This document shows positions 43,535-56,299 of a DNA stretch of 64,000 nt, piece by piece. The position numbers and the translations under genes are program-made. This stretch comes from Melieria omissa (Eukaryota; Arthropoda; Insecta; Diptera; Ulidiidae): NCBI GenBank assembly GCA_963971225.1, contig OZ020268.1:14981032-15045031 (forward strand). Reading direction: 5' to 3'. The notes beneath the pieces are model-generated. The model did no database searches. It saw nothing but the letters and a program-made list of their open reading frames with translations, and was not told the DNA's origin. Numbering within the stretch: position 1 is the first letter of the stretch; every line of letters starts with the position of its first letter.

Positions 43535-46500
43535 TCTTAGTTACCGACTCCAACACTATCTCCGTGGTCGACTGGAAAGTACTGACGGAATGTTCGCTCT
43601 CGGACCACAACCGTATAGTCTTTTCAGTGGCCATAGAGGTTGGATGTCCACAAACTTATAGGAATCCGAGAAAGACTAACTGGCCCAAATTCAGTGCACT
43701 AGTTTCTCAGAAACTGGCATCGCGCAAAGCGATCGCTACATTCGAGAGAAACAACATTGACAGGTCAGTTGGTCTTCTAACGAAAGTGCTTAACAAGTCT
43801 TTTAATGAATCTTGTCCTAAAAGTCGAGCTCCACGGAAAACCAACGCGGTGTGGTGGACCCCAGAGCTAAGACAACTTAGAACAGATACCAGACGTCTCT
43901 TCAATAAGGCTAAACTTAGCCGAACTGAAGAAGACTGGGGAGCCTACAAGGCTAGCTTTAATAAGTTTAAGAAGACTATTAGGGCGGCCAAGCGGGATAA
44001 TTGGAGGAAGTACTGTGAATCCCTCGACAATGTCAACGAGGCCGCCAGACTTCGCAAGGTGCTAGCCGGGGCATCACATACCCCTAGCAGCATTAGGAAG
44101 TCTGACGGCTCGTGGACAGAATCGAGGGAGGAGCTTCTAGAGACTCTCATGAACACCCACTTTCCCGGTTGCACGAGTGTTGTTGAGACGACCACGCCTC
44201 ATAGACAGCACTCGTCACGACCGGATGCTTTTGTTCGGGGGATTATCGATGAGGTCAAAGTGGCATGGGCGATAGACACCTTCAACCCGTACAAATCTCC
44301 GGGTCCCGATGGTGTCATTCCGGCTATGCTGCAATGGTCTAAGGAGGCAGTGGTCAAAGTCTTGGTGCGAATCTTTCGGGAATCTCTCCAACAGGGCTAT
44401 GTACCGCGCGCCTGGAAAGAGGTTAAGGTGGTGTTCATCCCCAAGGCGGGGAAGTCAAACCACATCACTGCAAAAGACTACAGACCGATCAGCCTGTCAT
44501 CGTTCTTTCTTAAGACCTTGGAGAGGCTGGTGGATGTCTATGTCAGGGGAGTGGCACAGTCCAGGGGACTCTGCAGGACGCAACATGCGTATTGCAGGGG
44601 AAAATCTGTAGACAGCGCCTTACATGAGGTCGTTCAGACGATCGAAAAATCGCTGAGCGTCAAGGAGTATACGTTAGCCGCTTTCCTCGATATTGAGGGG
44701 GCCTTTAATAACGTCACTCTAGAGGCAATAATCAGTGCACTTAGAAAATTCGAAGTGGACGAGAAAGTGGTAAGGTGGACCAGCGATATGCTTAGTAGCA
44801 GAAGGGTTCACTCCAGCCTAGGCTCGTGCTCGGTGAGGAGGTTAACCACAAGGGGCACACCTCAGGGGGGCGTCCTTTCGCCTCTGCTGTGGCTGCTTGT
44901 GATAAACAACATCCTCGAGATCTTCGAATCCAGGAGGCTGCGAGTAGTAGCATATGCGGACGACGTCACTATCCTGATCCCTGGAAAATTTCTTTCCACC
45001 ATCAGTGATCTCATGGAGTCTGCTTTAGGAGAACTCTCTAGGTGGGCAGAGCATAACGGTCTAGGAGTTAACCCCTCAAAGACGGTTATGGTACTGTTCA
45101 CCCGGAGATACAAGATACCGGAGTTTAGGCTGCCGAAACTCAGCGGCATCACTATCACCCTCTCACCCGAGGTGAAATACCTTGGCACCACACTCGACTC
45201 CAAGCTTTCTTGGAGACGCAACGTGGAAGAGCGGGTGAAGAAGAGCCTGAATGCCTTCTACGTCTGTCAGAAGGCCTTCGGGAAAAAGTGGGGATTGCGG
45301 CCGGGCATTGTCCACTGGATGTATACAGCGATCATTCGGCCGATCTTATGTTACGGAGCCATTGTCTGGTGGCCGGCCACGGACACCAGGTCCTTGGCGA
45401 CGCAACTGATGAAGGTGCAGAGACTGGCGGCTATGGGAATAGCAGGAACCGTCAAAAGCACCCCCCAGGCAGGCCTAGAGATGATTCTACATCTCCACCC
45501 AATAGAGCAGTTCATTAAGTGCTGTGCTGCTAAAGGCGCTCTCAGGCTGAGAGAGGCCAACTTGTGGAAAGAGCACGCTTATGGACACTCTGGGATCCTA
45601 AGGTCATTTACGAGGCCAGGTACGGAACATCAATTAGATTCCTGCACGGACTATCTGATTCCATACCTGGATTTTGATTCGCGCGCACTTACCTCCTTTC
45701 CCTCAAGGGAAGAATGGGGACTTACAAGTGTGATAAGAGACGCCTCCATCACCATATTCACAGATGGTTCTAAGATGGAGGAAGGTACAGGAGCTGGTCT
45801 CCACTCAGATGCACTAGGGGCTCAACGGTCTTTCAGACTCCCGGACCTCTGTAGCATCTTTCAGGCGGAGATTTATGCAATCTGGAAAGCTGCTGAATTA
45901 ATCCGCGACAGCGGATTATCACCCACGGATATCACAATCTGTGTGGATAGTCAGGCAGCCCTTAAAGCGCTGGAATCAGCGACTGTGAAATCAAAGGTAG
46001 TGCAGAGTTGTCGCAGTGCACTTCGCGGCATCGGACATCACCGAGTCACTCTCTGCTGGGTTCCGGGCCACTCTGGAGTGGCAGGAAACGAGGCAGCGGA
46101 TGAGATGGCAAGAAAGGGGGTCGCCCTGCCTCTCACCGAAGTGGATAACTCTGTGCTCCTTCCGATATCTGCCCTGTATTTGCGTATTGACAGGTTGAGC
46201 AAAACTTACATCGAGTCCTCATGGCGGAGCAGAACTGATTGCAGTACCTGCCGGGCAATATGGCCTTCCCTTTCCGTGAGGAAAACGCGATATGTACTGT
46301 CCCTGAGTCGAACCTCTATTAGGCAGCTTGTTGGAGTCATCACTGGACACTGCGCCATTGGATCTATGCTGGTCAAATGGTGCCTCTCGTCCAGTGATGT
46401 CTGCAGAAGCTGTGGAGATGAGGAAGAAGTGGAAACGATCCAACACTACCTGTGCCACTGCCCGGCTCTGCAGGAACGCCGACTCCGTACCTTGGGGTCA

Positions 46501-46593
46501 AGGTTCCTGGTAGACTTGGCCTGCGCAGCAGTAGTTGAAATATCGGATCTACTCTCCTTCATCAAGAGGTCGAACTGGTTTGCCCCGAACTGA
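43535..46593 (+). CDS. LINE ORF2, endonuclease end, reverse transcriptase, RNase H, C-terminal finger
   Basis: The frame is open from an ATG at 43486, but the first 16 codons (43486-43534) are target DNA and duplicated target, so the real element sequence starts at 43535. What remains begins with the endonuclease C-terminus (LSDHNRI). RT motifs follow: NPYKSPGPDGV, AAFLDIEGAF (catalytic Asp), GTPQGGVLSPLLW and AYADDVT (residue about 490 counted from 43486). RNase H has FTDGS (about 759), FQAEIYAI, CVDSQAAL and CWVPGHSGVAGNEAADE. A C-terminal CRSC...HYLCHC finger precedes the stop at 46593. No stops interrupt it, so the insertion is young. The missing endonuclease makes it unable to move by itself. 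Confidence 0.93.
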
Positions 46594-46708
46594 GAGCCAC
46601 TGGTTAGCTCCGGAATCTTCCATGAAGGGATTCACAATGGGCCATTTTGGCCTCCGAGTGGAAGTGCTGCCCTTGGGACGCACACACCCTTCCCTACCTA
46701 ACCTACCT
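43535..46708 (+). mobile_element. 5'-truncated LOA/I-group LINE
   Basis: A 3174-bp insertion bounded by a perfect 14-bp duplication. It keeps the last part of the endonuclease, all of RT and RNase H, the cysteine-rich C-terminus, a short 3' UTR and a CCTACCTAACC-type tail. RNase H downstream of RT points to the LOA or I group rather than R1, jockey or RTE; this comes from family knowledge. Confidence 0.9.
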
Positions 46709-46722
46709 AACAAGTTATTACT
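46709..46722. repeat. Target-site duplication of the LINE, right copy
   Basis: AACAAGTTATTACT directly after the CCTACCT tail; matches 43521-43534. Confidence 0.9.
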
Positions 46723-48689
46723 AGTTATATCATTAATTTCTTAGCCTCTTAAACTTAAAAAAATCATAAAAGTTTTCAATTGATTTGCAAATATGAAAGA
46801 TGTCCCTTCTAATTGCTGAATTTTTGCAAAGTCCTGCTTTGCCAAAACTGACTAATGTTCTCTTTAGTAGTTCTTACATTCTTATTAAATATTTATAAAA
46901 TTCAAATCTATTCAAAACAGATTTATTACTGACACTCTATAGAAACAAATAATTGAAACCCAGTCGTGATGAGTTAGCATGAAAACATTTTATTCTGAAA
47001 TTCAAAAAACACCCATCTAATCTTGCAATACTGAACTTGTTAATGCCAAAAATACAAATTCAATCCATTCAGTGTTTAAAAAACAATTCCCTTTGCAACT
47101 GAACTCGATTTCGTCATGAAAATTCAACAAACGCTCCACAGCGTTCGCAATCGTTCGCTTAAAAGCCCAACACAGCGATTGTGTTTGTGGTTTTTGTTAT
47201 TGTAATTTTACATTTTATTTGATTGCAGTTTTATTTATTAAATTTATTTACGTTTTAGCAAAAACGAGAACATTTTCGCATCGATTTTTACCACCTGCAG
47301 TGATTTTTGCCAACACGTCGCGTGACACGTTCCCCGACACAGTGTGCCAACAACAAAAATAAGCGCGACTGGCAGCAATAACAGCAACAGCAAGAACAAA
47401 AACAATCACTGCGGCAGCTGCACAACGCGAGACGACAGAAATCAGCAGAAAATTCAAAATTAATTGCAAACAAGACAAGACAATCGTGACATTTGGCTAA
47501 AATAAAATCAACACACAAAAAACGAAAATAATTTCAAATTAAAGCTAAAAGCGACAGAGAAAAGCAAACCCACAACAATAACAATTGCCGTACTACCGGC
47601 AACAACGCGAAATTGGCAACGGCGGCACGCAAATAGCGGCGAAGCGAACAGCAACAACACACAAAACGCTCCCCTGCAAAGTGGACAACGGACCAAGCGT
47701 CTGCGGCGCGTTGCGGACTTTGTTGAGAAAAAAATTGTGGCCAATTGGCGCAGAAAACAACAACAAAGTGGCAACAAGTTGATGGGATACAGCAACGGAC
47801 GCAAGCTTGAACACTTAATTTGCCCAGCGGCATTCGTTTTACCGCGAGCGCATTGCACGCTTTTGCGGCGCAGCGCGGCGTCTCTTTGTATGCATTATGT
47901 ATATGAGAATGTATATGTGTGTGTGTGTGTCTGTGTGAGGGGGCTGCTGCCTGGTGACACATCAACGATAACGGCAGCCGGCGCACTTGTTGTGGACACT
48001 GTGTGATGTGTTCAGTGCGAAAATTTGCGCATTGAATTCGAATGTCTACATTTCGACGTAGACAATGTGTCGACAATTTTTACTGTCAATGCGTAGAGTT
48101 TAGTATTTGTTTACTGTTCAATTTTTTTTTTTTTTTTAGAATGTATACTTTATAGACTTTAAGGCATTGTGTGCGTTTGCACTCAATTTAAATAAACATT
48201 TTTATAAAATATTTTTTCTACAATTGTGCAAATGTTTACATTGACAACACAGCACCGCCAGCAGGGGTTTTTGATAAATTTCAATAATTTTGTAGAGCTT
48301 TATAAACCTACAAGAACAACAGCGCATGTTGCAAATTGCCCTACAACAACAATAAAATATGAAATTAACAACAAACAAAAATTATGACTAAGGCGCAAAT
48401 GTGCGAAATGAAGCAAATTTATGCATAATTTGACGAATTAATTTTTATCACATATACATGCGTAATTATGTATGCGTTGCCTGCATCTGTGTGGGTATGA
48501 GTGACGCTGCTGCTGCGTACAAATGTTTGCGGTTGTGTGACGGTGATTTTATTGAAACCTATTTAGCAGCATTAGCGTCCACATTAATATCCGGTGTCAT
48601 AATCGGGCACTCAGGCACAGATCCGCCGCTGTTGTGCCTCTGTTCAGTTACGCACGTCTGGTCGCATAGCCATTTGTCTCCACTGACGC
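46723..48689. other. Non-coding host DNA
   Basis: CAA-rich, UTR-like DNA lies at 47340-47780 on the plus strand, with GC-rich words to 48000. A TG run is at 47916-47936 and a T run at 48123-48138. Overlapping frames on both strands at 47508-48076 reflect composition, not genes. Confidence 0.55.
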
Positions 48690-48697
48690 GTCAGTCG

Positions 48698-48853
48698 CAG
48701 GCGCGGATTCAGAAAAATATTTCGGGGGGGGTTTCAAAAAGTAATTCTTCAATATTTGTAAAATGCCTTTTAATTTGTATGTAGTTTTATAGGCGATCCA
48801 AATATTTCGGGAGGGGGGTCAACCCCCAAAACACCCCCCTGAATCCGCCACTG
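48698..48853. mobile_element. hAT MITE, copy 2
   Basis: A 156-bp sister of 36779-36933 with the same ends (left mutated to CAGGCGCGGATTCAG). The perfect 8-bp duplication GTCAGTCG flanks it at 48690-48697 and 48854-48861. Confidence 0.9.
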
Positions 48854-48861
48854 GTCAGTCG

Positions 48862-49814
48862 AGAGTACTGACCACAATACTGAAACGTGCTGCACCAAGA
48901 GAAAACAATATCTCATTTATTTTGGCTCTCTAAGTGAGTAGAAAGGGGCGAAAGTACTTCCTGCAAATCTGTAGAGAGCCTCTTGAAGCCAGTATAATCT
49001 GTGGATAAATCTCAGTAAATCTATATTTTTGACTGGTTTAAGGTGTTCAAAGTCATTAAAGAAGAGGAAGCATACAGCTTCACTGTTGCTGCGTCTGGAG
49101 GTAGCTGCACAATGGCAAAGAACTTAACTTAAGAAAATTTCTTCTTTTTCATTTCATTGATTAAACTGTGGCAATATTCCCAACAGACATGTGTTGTCTC
49201 AAGCTAAAATCCAGCAACAAATTGTTATGTCCACTAAGAAAAAAAGTTTCTCGATTCTGCTGCTTGAGATTTGAAGGCTAACTGGTTAGCCGAAAGTAGC
49301 TTTTCCAATAGAAAATTTCCTAATGCTATGGAGAAGTCGCAACAGTGTTGCCAGATACTTGAAATGACTTTCTCTTAAATCTTAAGAAAATACCGAAATT
49401 CCTACCAAAAGTTAAAAAAAATCTCCTAAAATTTGTTTATAATTTGCGTAATTTAAAAGAAATAAAACTTCTCATAAAAAAATAAAAATATAATTGTTTT
49501 TTATGCAGCCTTCTTTATTCGTCTTCAGCTTAACAACAAAAAGTTAACATAAACAAAACATATAACAAATGAATTAAATAAAAAGCGCAATTTTTGGCGG
49601 GATTTCATTGTAACAGAAATAACTGAGAACGAGATAGAACTAACTTACATTTTTTAAACTTACAAGTTTTTAACACAATAGGATGCTTTCTTTGACTATT
49701 AAAATAGTTGCCAAAATAGTTTTTGTTGCCAGTGTTTCCAAAACATCATACTTTGTTATCCGAAAATCTCGTAGAAATCCACTAAGGATCAGAAAAATCC
49801 CCTAACATAAAATA
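48862..49814. other. Non-coding, nothing recognised
   Basis: AT-rich DNA. Phrases like ATTCTCCTAAA and GTTGCCAGA occur here and again near 50935-51030, on the other side of the Tc1 insertion, which suggests an older repeat interrupted by it. Confidence 0.5.
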
Positions 49815-49816
49815 TA

Positions 49817-50929
49817 CAGTATGTTCACTAAAAAACGATCATCTTTTACACCCTTTGTAACAATGACACAGGACGGTAAATACATCAGCTGATTTTGTTT
49901 AACCGTTGTGAAGTTTGAGAATTCAATTTTATAAAAATTTTGCAAAAGTTGTTAGTTATTTCAGCTGTTTTTGCAAAGAGTGGCATTTACAAAAGACGGT
50001 TTGAAGCGTACTTCTTGACAAAGCATCCGCAGGGGCCAAAATGGACCGCAGAGCAGGCCGCCAAGTATATGGTGGCGACGCGTACTTTTGCTACGAGATG
50101 GTCTAACCGCTGCGAGTTGACTGGAAATGTTGACGACGAACTAGGCAGAGGTCCAAAACGGAAGACTTTGCCGCGGGACGATAAGGCAGTGGCCAATGTT
50201 TTTTTGAAATATGCTTCATTAACCTTAAGAGGAGCGCAAAAAAAACTTACCGATCGTGCAATAGATATATTACTGAATACGATAAGGAAAAGACTTAAGG
50301 AAAAAAGCATCGTGTACAATAGTTTACGGAACAAACCGCTATTATCACAAAAACATATAGAAAAATGCTTGAACTGGGTAAAGGAAAATATGAATCGTGA
50401 CTGGACTAAAATAATTTTCACCGATGAATCTTCTTTTTGGTTAAGCAAGGGAATGAAACGTGTTTGGTCAGAAAAATTGGTGTTAAAATTGTCCAAAGAA
50501 CGGTTAAGCACTCAGCAAAGGTCCATGTTTATGGCTGTTTTTCAGCAAAGGATTTTGGAGTTTTGACAAAGCATCGAAGTCGCCTATGTACTGAGTGAAA
50601 AGAAAAAAAACGATATCGAAGCGATGGATTGGCCATCCCAGTCCCCCGATGCAAACCCAATCGAAAATGTTTGGGCTCTAAAAAAGCAGAAAATTGCCAA
50701 AACAAATTAGACAACAACAAAACAGTTAAAATATGCACTGAAAAATATATGGAGAACTTTTTTATTGAGGTATGCACAGAATATAGCAGCAATTTGTGAG
50801 GGAAGATGTCAAGCTATTTTAGATAGTAATGGTGATTGGACGATACAATTTTAAAGAACATAATAAATTAAAAACAAAAAAGTTATTTATTTTCTTTTTA
50901 TAAGTGATCGTTATTTAGTTAACAGACTG
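49817..50929 (+). mobile_element. Tc1-type DNA transposon, inactive
   Basis: TA (49815-49816 and 50930-50931) flanks inverted ends CAGTATGTTCACTAAAAAACG and CAGTCTGTTAACTAAATAACG (right, inverted). This is the CAGT start typical of Tc1. The element is 1113 bp, shorter than an intact relative because the transposase has lost its middle. Confidence 0.9.
49940..50855 (+). pseudogene. Tc1-type transposase with catalytic core deleted
   Basis: The frame 49940-50566 holds the N-terminal DNA-binding part and the first catalytic motif, IIFTDESSFW. Near 50540 the reading slips frame, and sequence matching FGVL is joined directly to a KHRSRLC-like stretch. The segment that would carry the second catalytic Asp (the NDPKH block) is gone. 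A stop and another frameshift follow. The terminal block DWPSQSPDANPIENVW is still readable at about 50622-50670, and the tail runs to about 50855. Both deletion and frameshifts rule out activity. Confidence 0.9.
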
Positions 50930-50931
50930 TA

Positions 50932-53390
50932 TATCTCCTAAACTTTCTCCTAAACACTTCTTCCTCCCAAAAATTCTCCTTAAAGGCCAAGAATCTCCTA
51001 AATCTAGGAGGAAATCTCCTGATCTGGCAACACTGACTAACTTGAAAAAGCCAACGCCAACCATTAGAAACAAATCAGCCCCAAGAACTCTCGAGCATAG
51101 TGCAAGACTACCATCCGCTGTTGGGTCACTGAAGCCGGGATGCCGGGCCGCAACATGGCATCTCGAGGCTTCATACATAATGGCAGCGCGCTCCCGCTTT
51201 ACAACATCCGTTCATACTGATTTCTATCAGCTGGGGGACCATTCAAATTGTATTAGTGCAACAAAACAAACAAACTAACAGATCTCCTCCAACACTGTTC
51301 GCCCGTCGACGACTGGCACCGACCGACAATTCTCCCTCGATTCGCGCCCATTTGGTCAAATGCTATTTTTACAACAATTTCGCAGTTTCCTGCCCACAAA
51401 GCAACGCTGGCCATAAAGTGCGCGCACAAGAGCAACAACAACAACAACAATCAGCAAAAGAAAACAACAACGGCAAATCAACGGAAGAAAAACTAAACGA
51501 GAAGGAAAAGGCAAATTTCGCAGCAGCACTCGCCAAAGTCAATAAAAGTGTGCGTTGGCAGCAATGCGGCCGGGCGTCAAGCGTCGAGCGCGCAGAGCGC
51601 AGCAATGTTTTGCACTGCGAGGAGAATCGAACGTTGTTGTTGATTTTTTTTGCTTGCAGATCGGCGGCATGGTGCAGCGCAGCGCGAATTGTTGTGCGGT
51701 TTGGAGTTGGCCGCTTTTATTGACTTTTGTGAGTTTTTATTATTTTTGGCGCAACGGTTTTTAACCTCGGCAACACGCTCGCGCAATTGTAACCTCAGCA
51801 AGAACCGACAGTGGCCCGACCGAACGAGTGGTTCCAACAAAAGCGGCCCCAGACGCCCGGCCGCAGCCGCAGCCACAATTGCACAGCCGCAGCCTCAGCG
51901 TCGCGCGGCGTTGCGCCACAGCGCGCCGCATGCCCGTTGCCTCCTGCGGTGCGCTGTGCTGTGCTCTATGCGCTTTGCTTTGGTAGTTATTGCGGTTGTT
52001 GGTGTTGGGTTTTTAGTATTTGTGCGGCGCGCATAGAATCGAAGCCGAAAATAGCTGCAGGCAAGCAACCAGGCAGACAAGAAGTGCCCAGTGGGGGGAA
52101 ATGCTTGCAGCCACCGCAATGAGCGCCCAAAAATACGCGCGCGCACACACACCAACACACACGCACTATATGTGTGTGTGATCAATACATGTGAAGTGAA
52201 AAATCAGCAATCGAAAAGCAATAACAAAAACACACAAAGACAAATCGAATCAAAGCGATTGCTGCGAGTTTATGCTGCAAATAGTGGGGTCGTTCTTGTT
52301 GTTGTTGTTTTTGTTTGAGCGCGCTGCAGCTGGCGTTAATTTTTGTTGTGCTGTTGTTTTTCATTTGATTTTTTGTTGCTGAATTTTCAAACTTCCGGAT
52401 TTATGTATCTGCGGCGCCCAGCCACACCCGCACTCCGCACTCTCTCTTTTCTCACAGTCCCTCCATGTCTTCCTCGCTTCAGCGTTAGTGACGACTGCAG
52501 ACACACGAAAACAAATGCAAAATGTGCGACGAATATTTGCGCACTGTGTCATTTTGCATGCATTTCATCATTTCATAGTGCACGCACGCACACACCGATA
52601 AACTTGCATAGACTAAATAAATTTCATAACAAGCAAAAAAATTGTATAACCATCGTGAAAAAGACAGCAGCAGCAACAAAGGCAACTTCGCGCAAACGAG
52701 AAGTTTGCGTATTTCAAATTGTGAACTAGCAAAGCATCGCAGCGCGCCGACCCCTTCGCCGCGCCAACGCTGCAGCACTTTCCACCACTTGCTCACGTTC
52801 CCGCGACATGGCATCGTGACAAATTTGCAATTCTCCGCCAGCGACAGCAGTGGCGAAACTGTCGCAGAGGCACACACCGAGTCGTCTCGCCGGAAGATTT
52901 CCTCGTGCACACACACATACACATACATACACAGTGTGACAATTGGGTGGTAGCGGGGGGAAACCGGAACATGCAGCTGTACTTGTCACCAACAAATGCA
53001 ACTTTCACACATTCATTTTTCGGCACAGAAAATTGCGTCGTTTAGAGGCTGAACTAATAAACACATTAAATCGATTGTTACAGTGCTAACACTGGGCTCG
53101 CCGCAAATATTTTAAAAATATTTAAAATACAAGTAAACAACATTCTATGAAATTTTTTTACATCTCGGTCAGTAAGCAGAGGAGTCCAAGCAGCAAAAGT
53201 TGCTGATCCCAAACTTGAGTGTCGATTCATTAGTCCTCGTTTGTCATTGAATCATAACGTAGTTTCTAGCCAAAACAGATCTAACCCAAAGTTAACAGGA
53301 AATTTCAAGTGTCAGAGTCAGCCAGTAGTCAAAACGATGGCTGTTTTACATTCTAAAAACTTTAAAAATAAACGAACAAAGGGGTTCGCA
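50932..53390. other. Non-coding host DNA, partly GC-rich
   Basis: A block at 51290-52100 is GC-rich with CAACAACAA words and frames open on both strands (51256-51723, 51650-52036). It could hold an untranslated first exon, but no splice site or product supports a gene. CA runs lie at 52144-52164, 52910-52934; a GTT run lies near 52295-52313. Confidence 0.5.
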
Positions 53391-53606
53391 ATATGGGGTC
53401 AAGGTTCCTAGCAGACTTAGCTTGCGCGGCAATAATTGAAATTTCGGATCTATTCTCCTTCATGAAGAGGTCGAACTGGTTTGCACCGGACTGAGAGCCT
53501 TTGGTTAGCTTCAGAAGAAGGGACTCACAATGGGCTATTTTGGCCTCCGAGTGGAAATGCGGCCTCTGGGTCGCACACACCCTTCCTTACCTAATCTAAC
53601 CTAACG
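53391..53606 (+). mobile_element. LOA/I-group LINE 3' end fragment
   Basis: Starting at GGGGTCAAGGTTCCTAGCAG it follows positions 46497-46700 of the full element: the coding end (ATCTATTCTCCTTCATGAAG, AGGTCGAACTGGTTTGC), GAGTGGAAATGCGGCC, CACACACCCTTCC and a CCTAATCTAACCTAAC tail. It is a heavily 5'-truncated insertion. I could not confirm a target duplication. Confidence 0.9.
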
Positions 53607-56282
53607 AAAAAATCTTAGTACGTTGCGTAGAGACCAAATGAAAATCTTTTTACTTCGCCTATAGCAAGTTTCTGAAGCGCTAAAAGACAGAGAAGGTACA
53701 AAAAGTGCTAAGTTAACTCATTCTTATCCACTTTATGCCAAAAACACCTGGAAACTGAAGTCTATCATCCTTACATGTTGTTAAAAAAACGAGAATAACC
53801 ATGAGAAATAAGTTCTCAAAGTGATTTGATATTTTCCCTAGTAGAATCTTGGAACAAAATCTTTGTAAACCGAAACTAAGCTGGAAGTATGTATCCACCA
53901 TATCGACATTTGTCTGCCATGTCTGCCGTATGAAGGATGAAGCTCCGCCCAGTTGTTCGATGCGGTAGTTGGAGGTCGACGGCAAACAGGGAGGCCGGGT
54001 CTCCGGTGGAAATACCAAGTTGAGGTATGTGAGGTTGGTGAGACCAACTGGAGAAGGCGCGCGCAAGGCAAAAGCGCTTTGGAAGAGCTTTTAACCCGGT
54101 AACGGGTTATTGTGCCCAGTTAATCCATATAAGCGCAGCAATTTTTTTTGTCAATATTCGAATGAAACAGTTTTGTTAAGGTGAATGAGTTCGGACAATT
54201 CAAATTTGGGGTAAACAAAATTTTCAGATTTTGGTTTTCGAGATATTTGGTGTTCGGTTAATCGAACACCTAACTATAAATACATATTCTGGCTATAATA
54301 TTGGTTTTATGTGAAAAGTGTCAATATGTTGTCAAGAGTTCGATCAATTTTTAACAAGACTGCATAGTTACTTTTTTAATTATTATTGTTTTTCTAATGT
54401 TTTTCGATGCTTTTGAAATTATGTCAAAAATTACCTTTTGTTTGGGGAATTCATACAACTGGGAAGAGGTGTGAGAAATGAATATATTTATCCCATATTA
54501 TACAAAATATCCCATATTAACTCATATTATCCCATATTACAAAAAAATGTATGAGAAGTCCTAAAAATTACTGTTCTATATGGGTTAAGTAATGAAGTAA
54601 AATGACAATTGTGGTGTTAAATCGAAATACGAACCCACGACTCTAACTACCGATCTAGTGGATATATTTGAATTGTTCTTTTAGAAAGGCAATTACTCAT
54701 AAAAGTTATAAATTGCAAATTCTAAAATCAATAAGCAACATTTTCTTCAGCACTTAGACACGAGAATGTAGAATGTTCAATTCGAGTTCGAGGCTCACTG
54801 TGCACTCGTTGTCCGGTTCGTCGTCGTTGTGGCTGCAAATGTTTCCACGCACAGCATAAAATCGCATGATTTTTAATTCGCCTTAAAACACCGCCTCGCA
54901 AACACTCACTAACGACTTTAATTGCCTATAATTAGCACATTAAATTGTATTTGGAGTAAACCAACAACAATAACAACAACAACATGAACATGAACAATAA
55001 ATGAAGACAAAATTCAACGAACAACAAAAAAACGACAGCAAAATAAAATGGAGAAACATGTGAACCAATGCAGCTGTGCGCGCCGGTATTTGCAACATAT
55101 GGGCGCGCATGCGCAACAACACAATTATTGTGTGCACAACAACAACAATGCAAAACAACAAGAACACTTATTGGCAAAGACAAAACTACAACGAAAAATT
55201 ACAGTTTTTAAATGCTTTTGACGTATGTGTTTGCGTTGGTGTGTGTGTGAATGTGTGTGAAAAAAATGAAAATGTAATAAATTATAAAAACAAAAAATAG
55301 AAATAAAAATGGAAATGCCAAACAATACAAAAAAAAAGTCATAATGTGCGCAATGAAGCTGAAACGGTTGCAAAAGTTGCTAGCGAACAAATGTCATGAA
55401 ATTTATGTGTGTCGGCTGTTGTTGTTGTTGTTGTGGCCAAATACCTTACATGGGTACAAATACTTATGTACATACAGAACATAGCTCAACTCATGAAAGA
55501 GCGGCAAATAAGAACTTTTGGCGCTTCGAATTGGCTGCGAAACCAACACTGAAAAAACTATGCGATTCACTCAAATTTTTCAGTTGTTTCCAGTGAATAG
55601 AACAGCGTCTGTGAAACTTTTTATTGTGATCACAATCGTGAATCGTGAATTTAGTATTAAAATTAGTGTGTTGTTAATTTTCTTTAAGGTAAAACATATC
55701 TGTGAAATTTTGACAAAAGCACTTAAGTCGACTTAAGTAAACATTTCCAATTCTTTTAATCATAAAGAAACAATTTAAAGACGCTTCTTTTGGTGTAATC
55801 GGTTTGTTTCTATGACATTTAGTTACAGAGATATGACGTGTATAATTTCAACTTTTCTCGAGTTTTGTATGAGATTTGGTCTGCACCTCATCAGTTTTTT
55901 CGCTCTCCTGAACATTTTGAAAATCAGACTTATGTTGTTTTGTCAAAATGCCACAGATATATAAATGAAAAACTATGAAATGAGACACTAAGAAAATATA
56001 ATTTAAAACCGTTGAGCTTCCTTATAAACAATTCATAACAATAACCAAAAAATTCTAAATAAAAAATTTTAAATAACAAATTCTAAAATTCCAAAATATT
56101 CTTATTTTGAATGGTGATTGATTCAATTTTTTTTAATTGAGGAATATTGCAGCAGGTCTATGAGTCTCACATCTGTAGCCTATTATATCAGAAAGTTGCC
56201 AATGTCAACTAAGAGAAGGAATCCACCGGACCAAACTTGCCTCTTGTTGCTTAAGACGAGACATGAACACACAATTCTCTAC
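53607..56282. other. Non-coding host DNA
   Basis: Includes a CCCATATTA repeat (54491-54540), a tRNA-like B-box stretch near 54630-54665 on the minus strand, AAC runs at 54962-54985 and 55137-55150, and GTT at 55417-55434. Overlapping minus frames at 53713-54071 look like an unidentified repeat fragment. Confidence 0.5.
54491..54540. repeat. CCCATATTA repeat, about four units
   Basis: CCCATATTA occurs at 54492, 54510 and 54530, with a variant CTCATATTA at 54521. Confidence 0.75.
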
Positions 56283-56299
56283 CTTCTCAATCAAAAAAC

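Noticed and set aside
51256..51723. 155-codon plus-strand frame as a host gene
   Set aside because: Gln/Asn run with low-complexity flanks, a competing frame on the other strand, and no recognisable domain.
53713..54071. Minus-strand frames with RLLQLVSPTSHTSTW and GLPVCRRPPTT
   Set aside because: Two overlapping frames in one repeat-like stretch; I could not name a family, so no gene is called.
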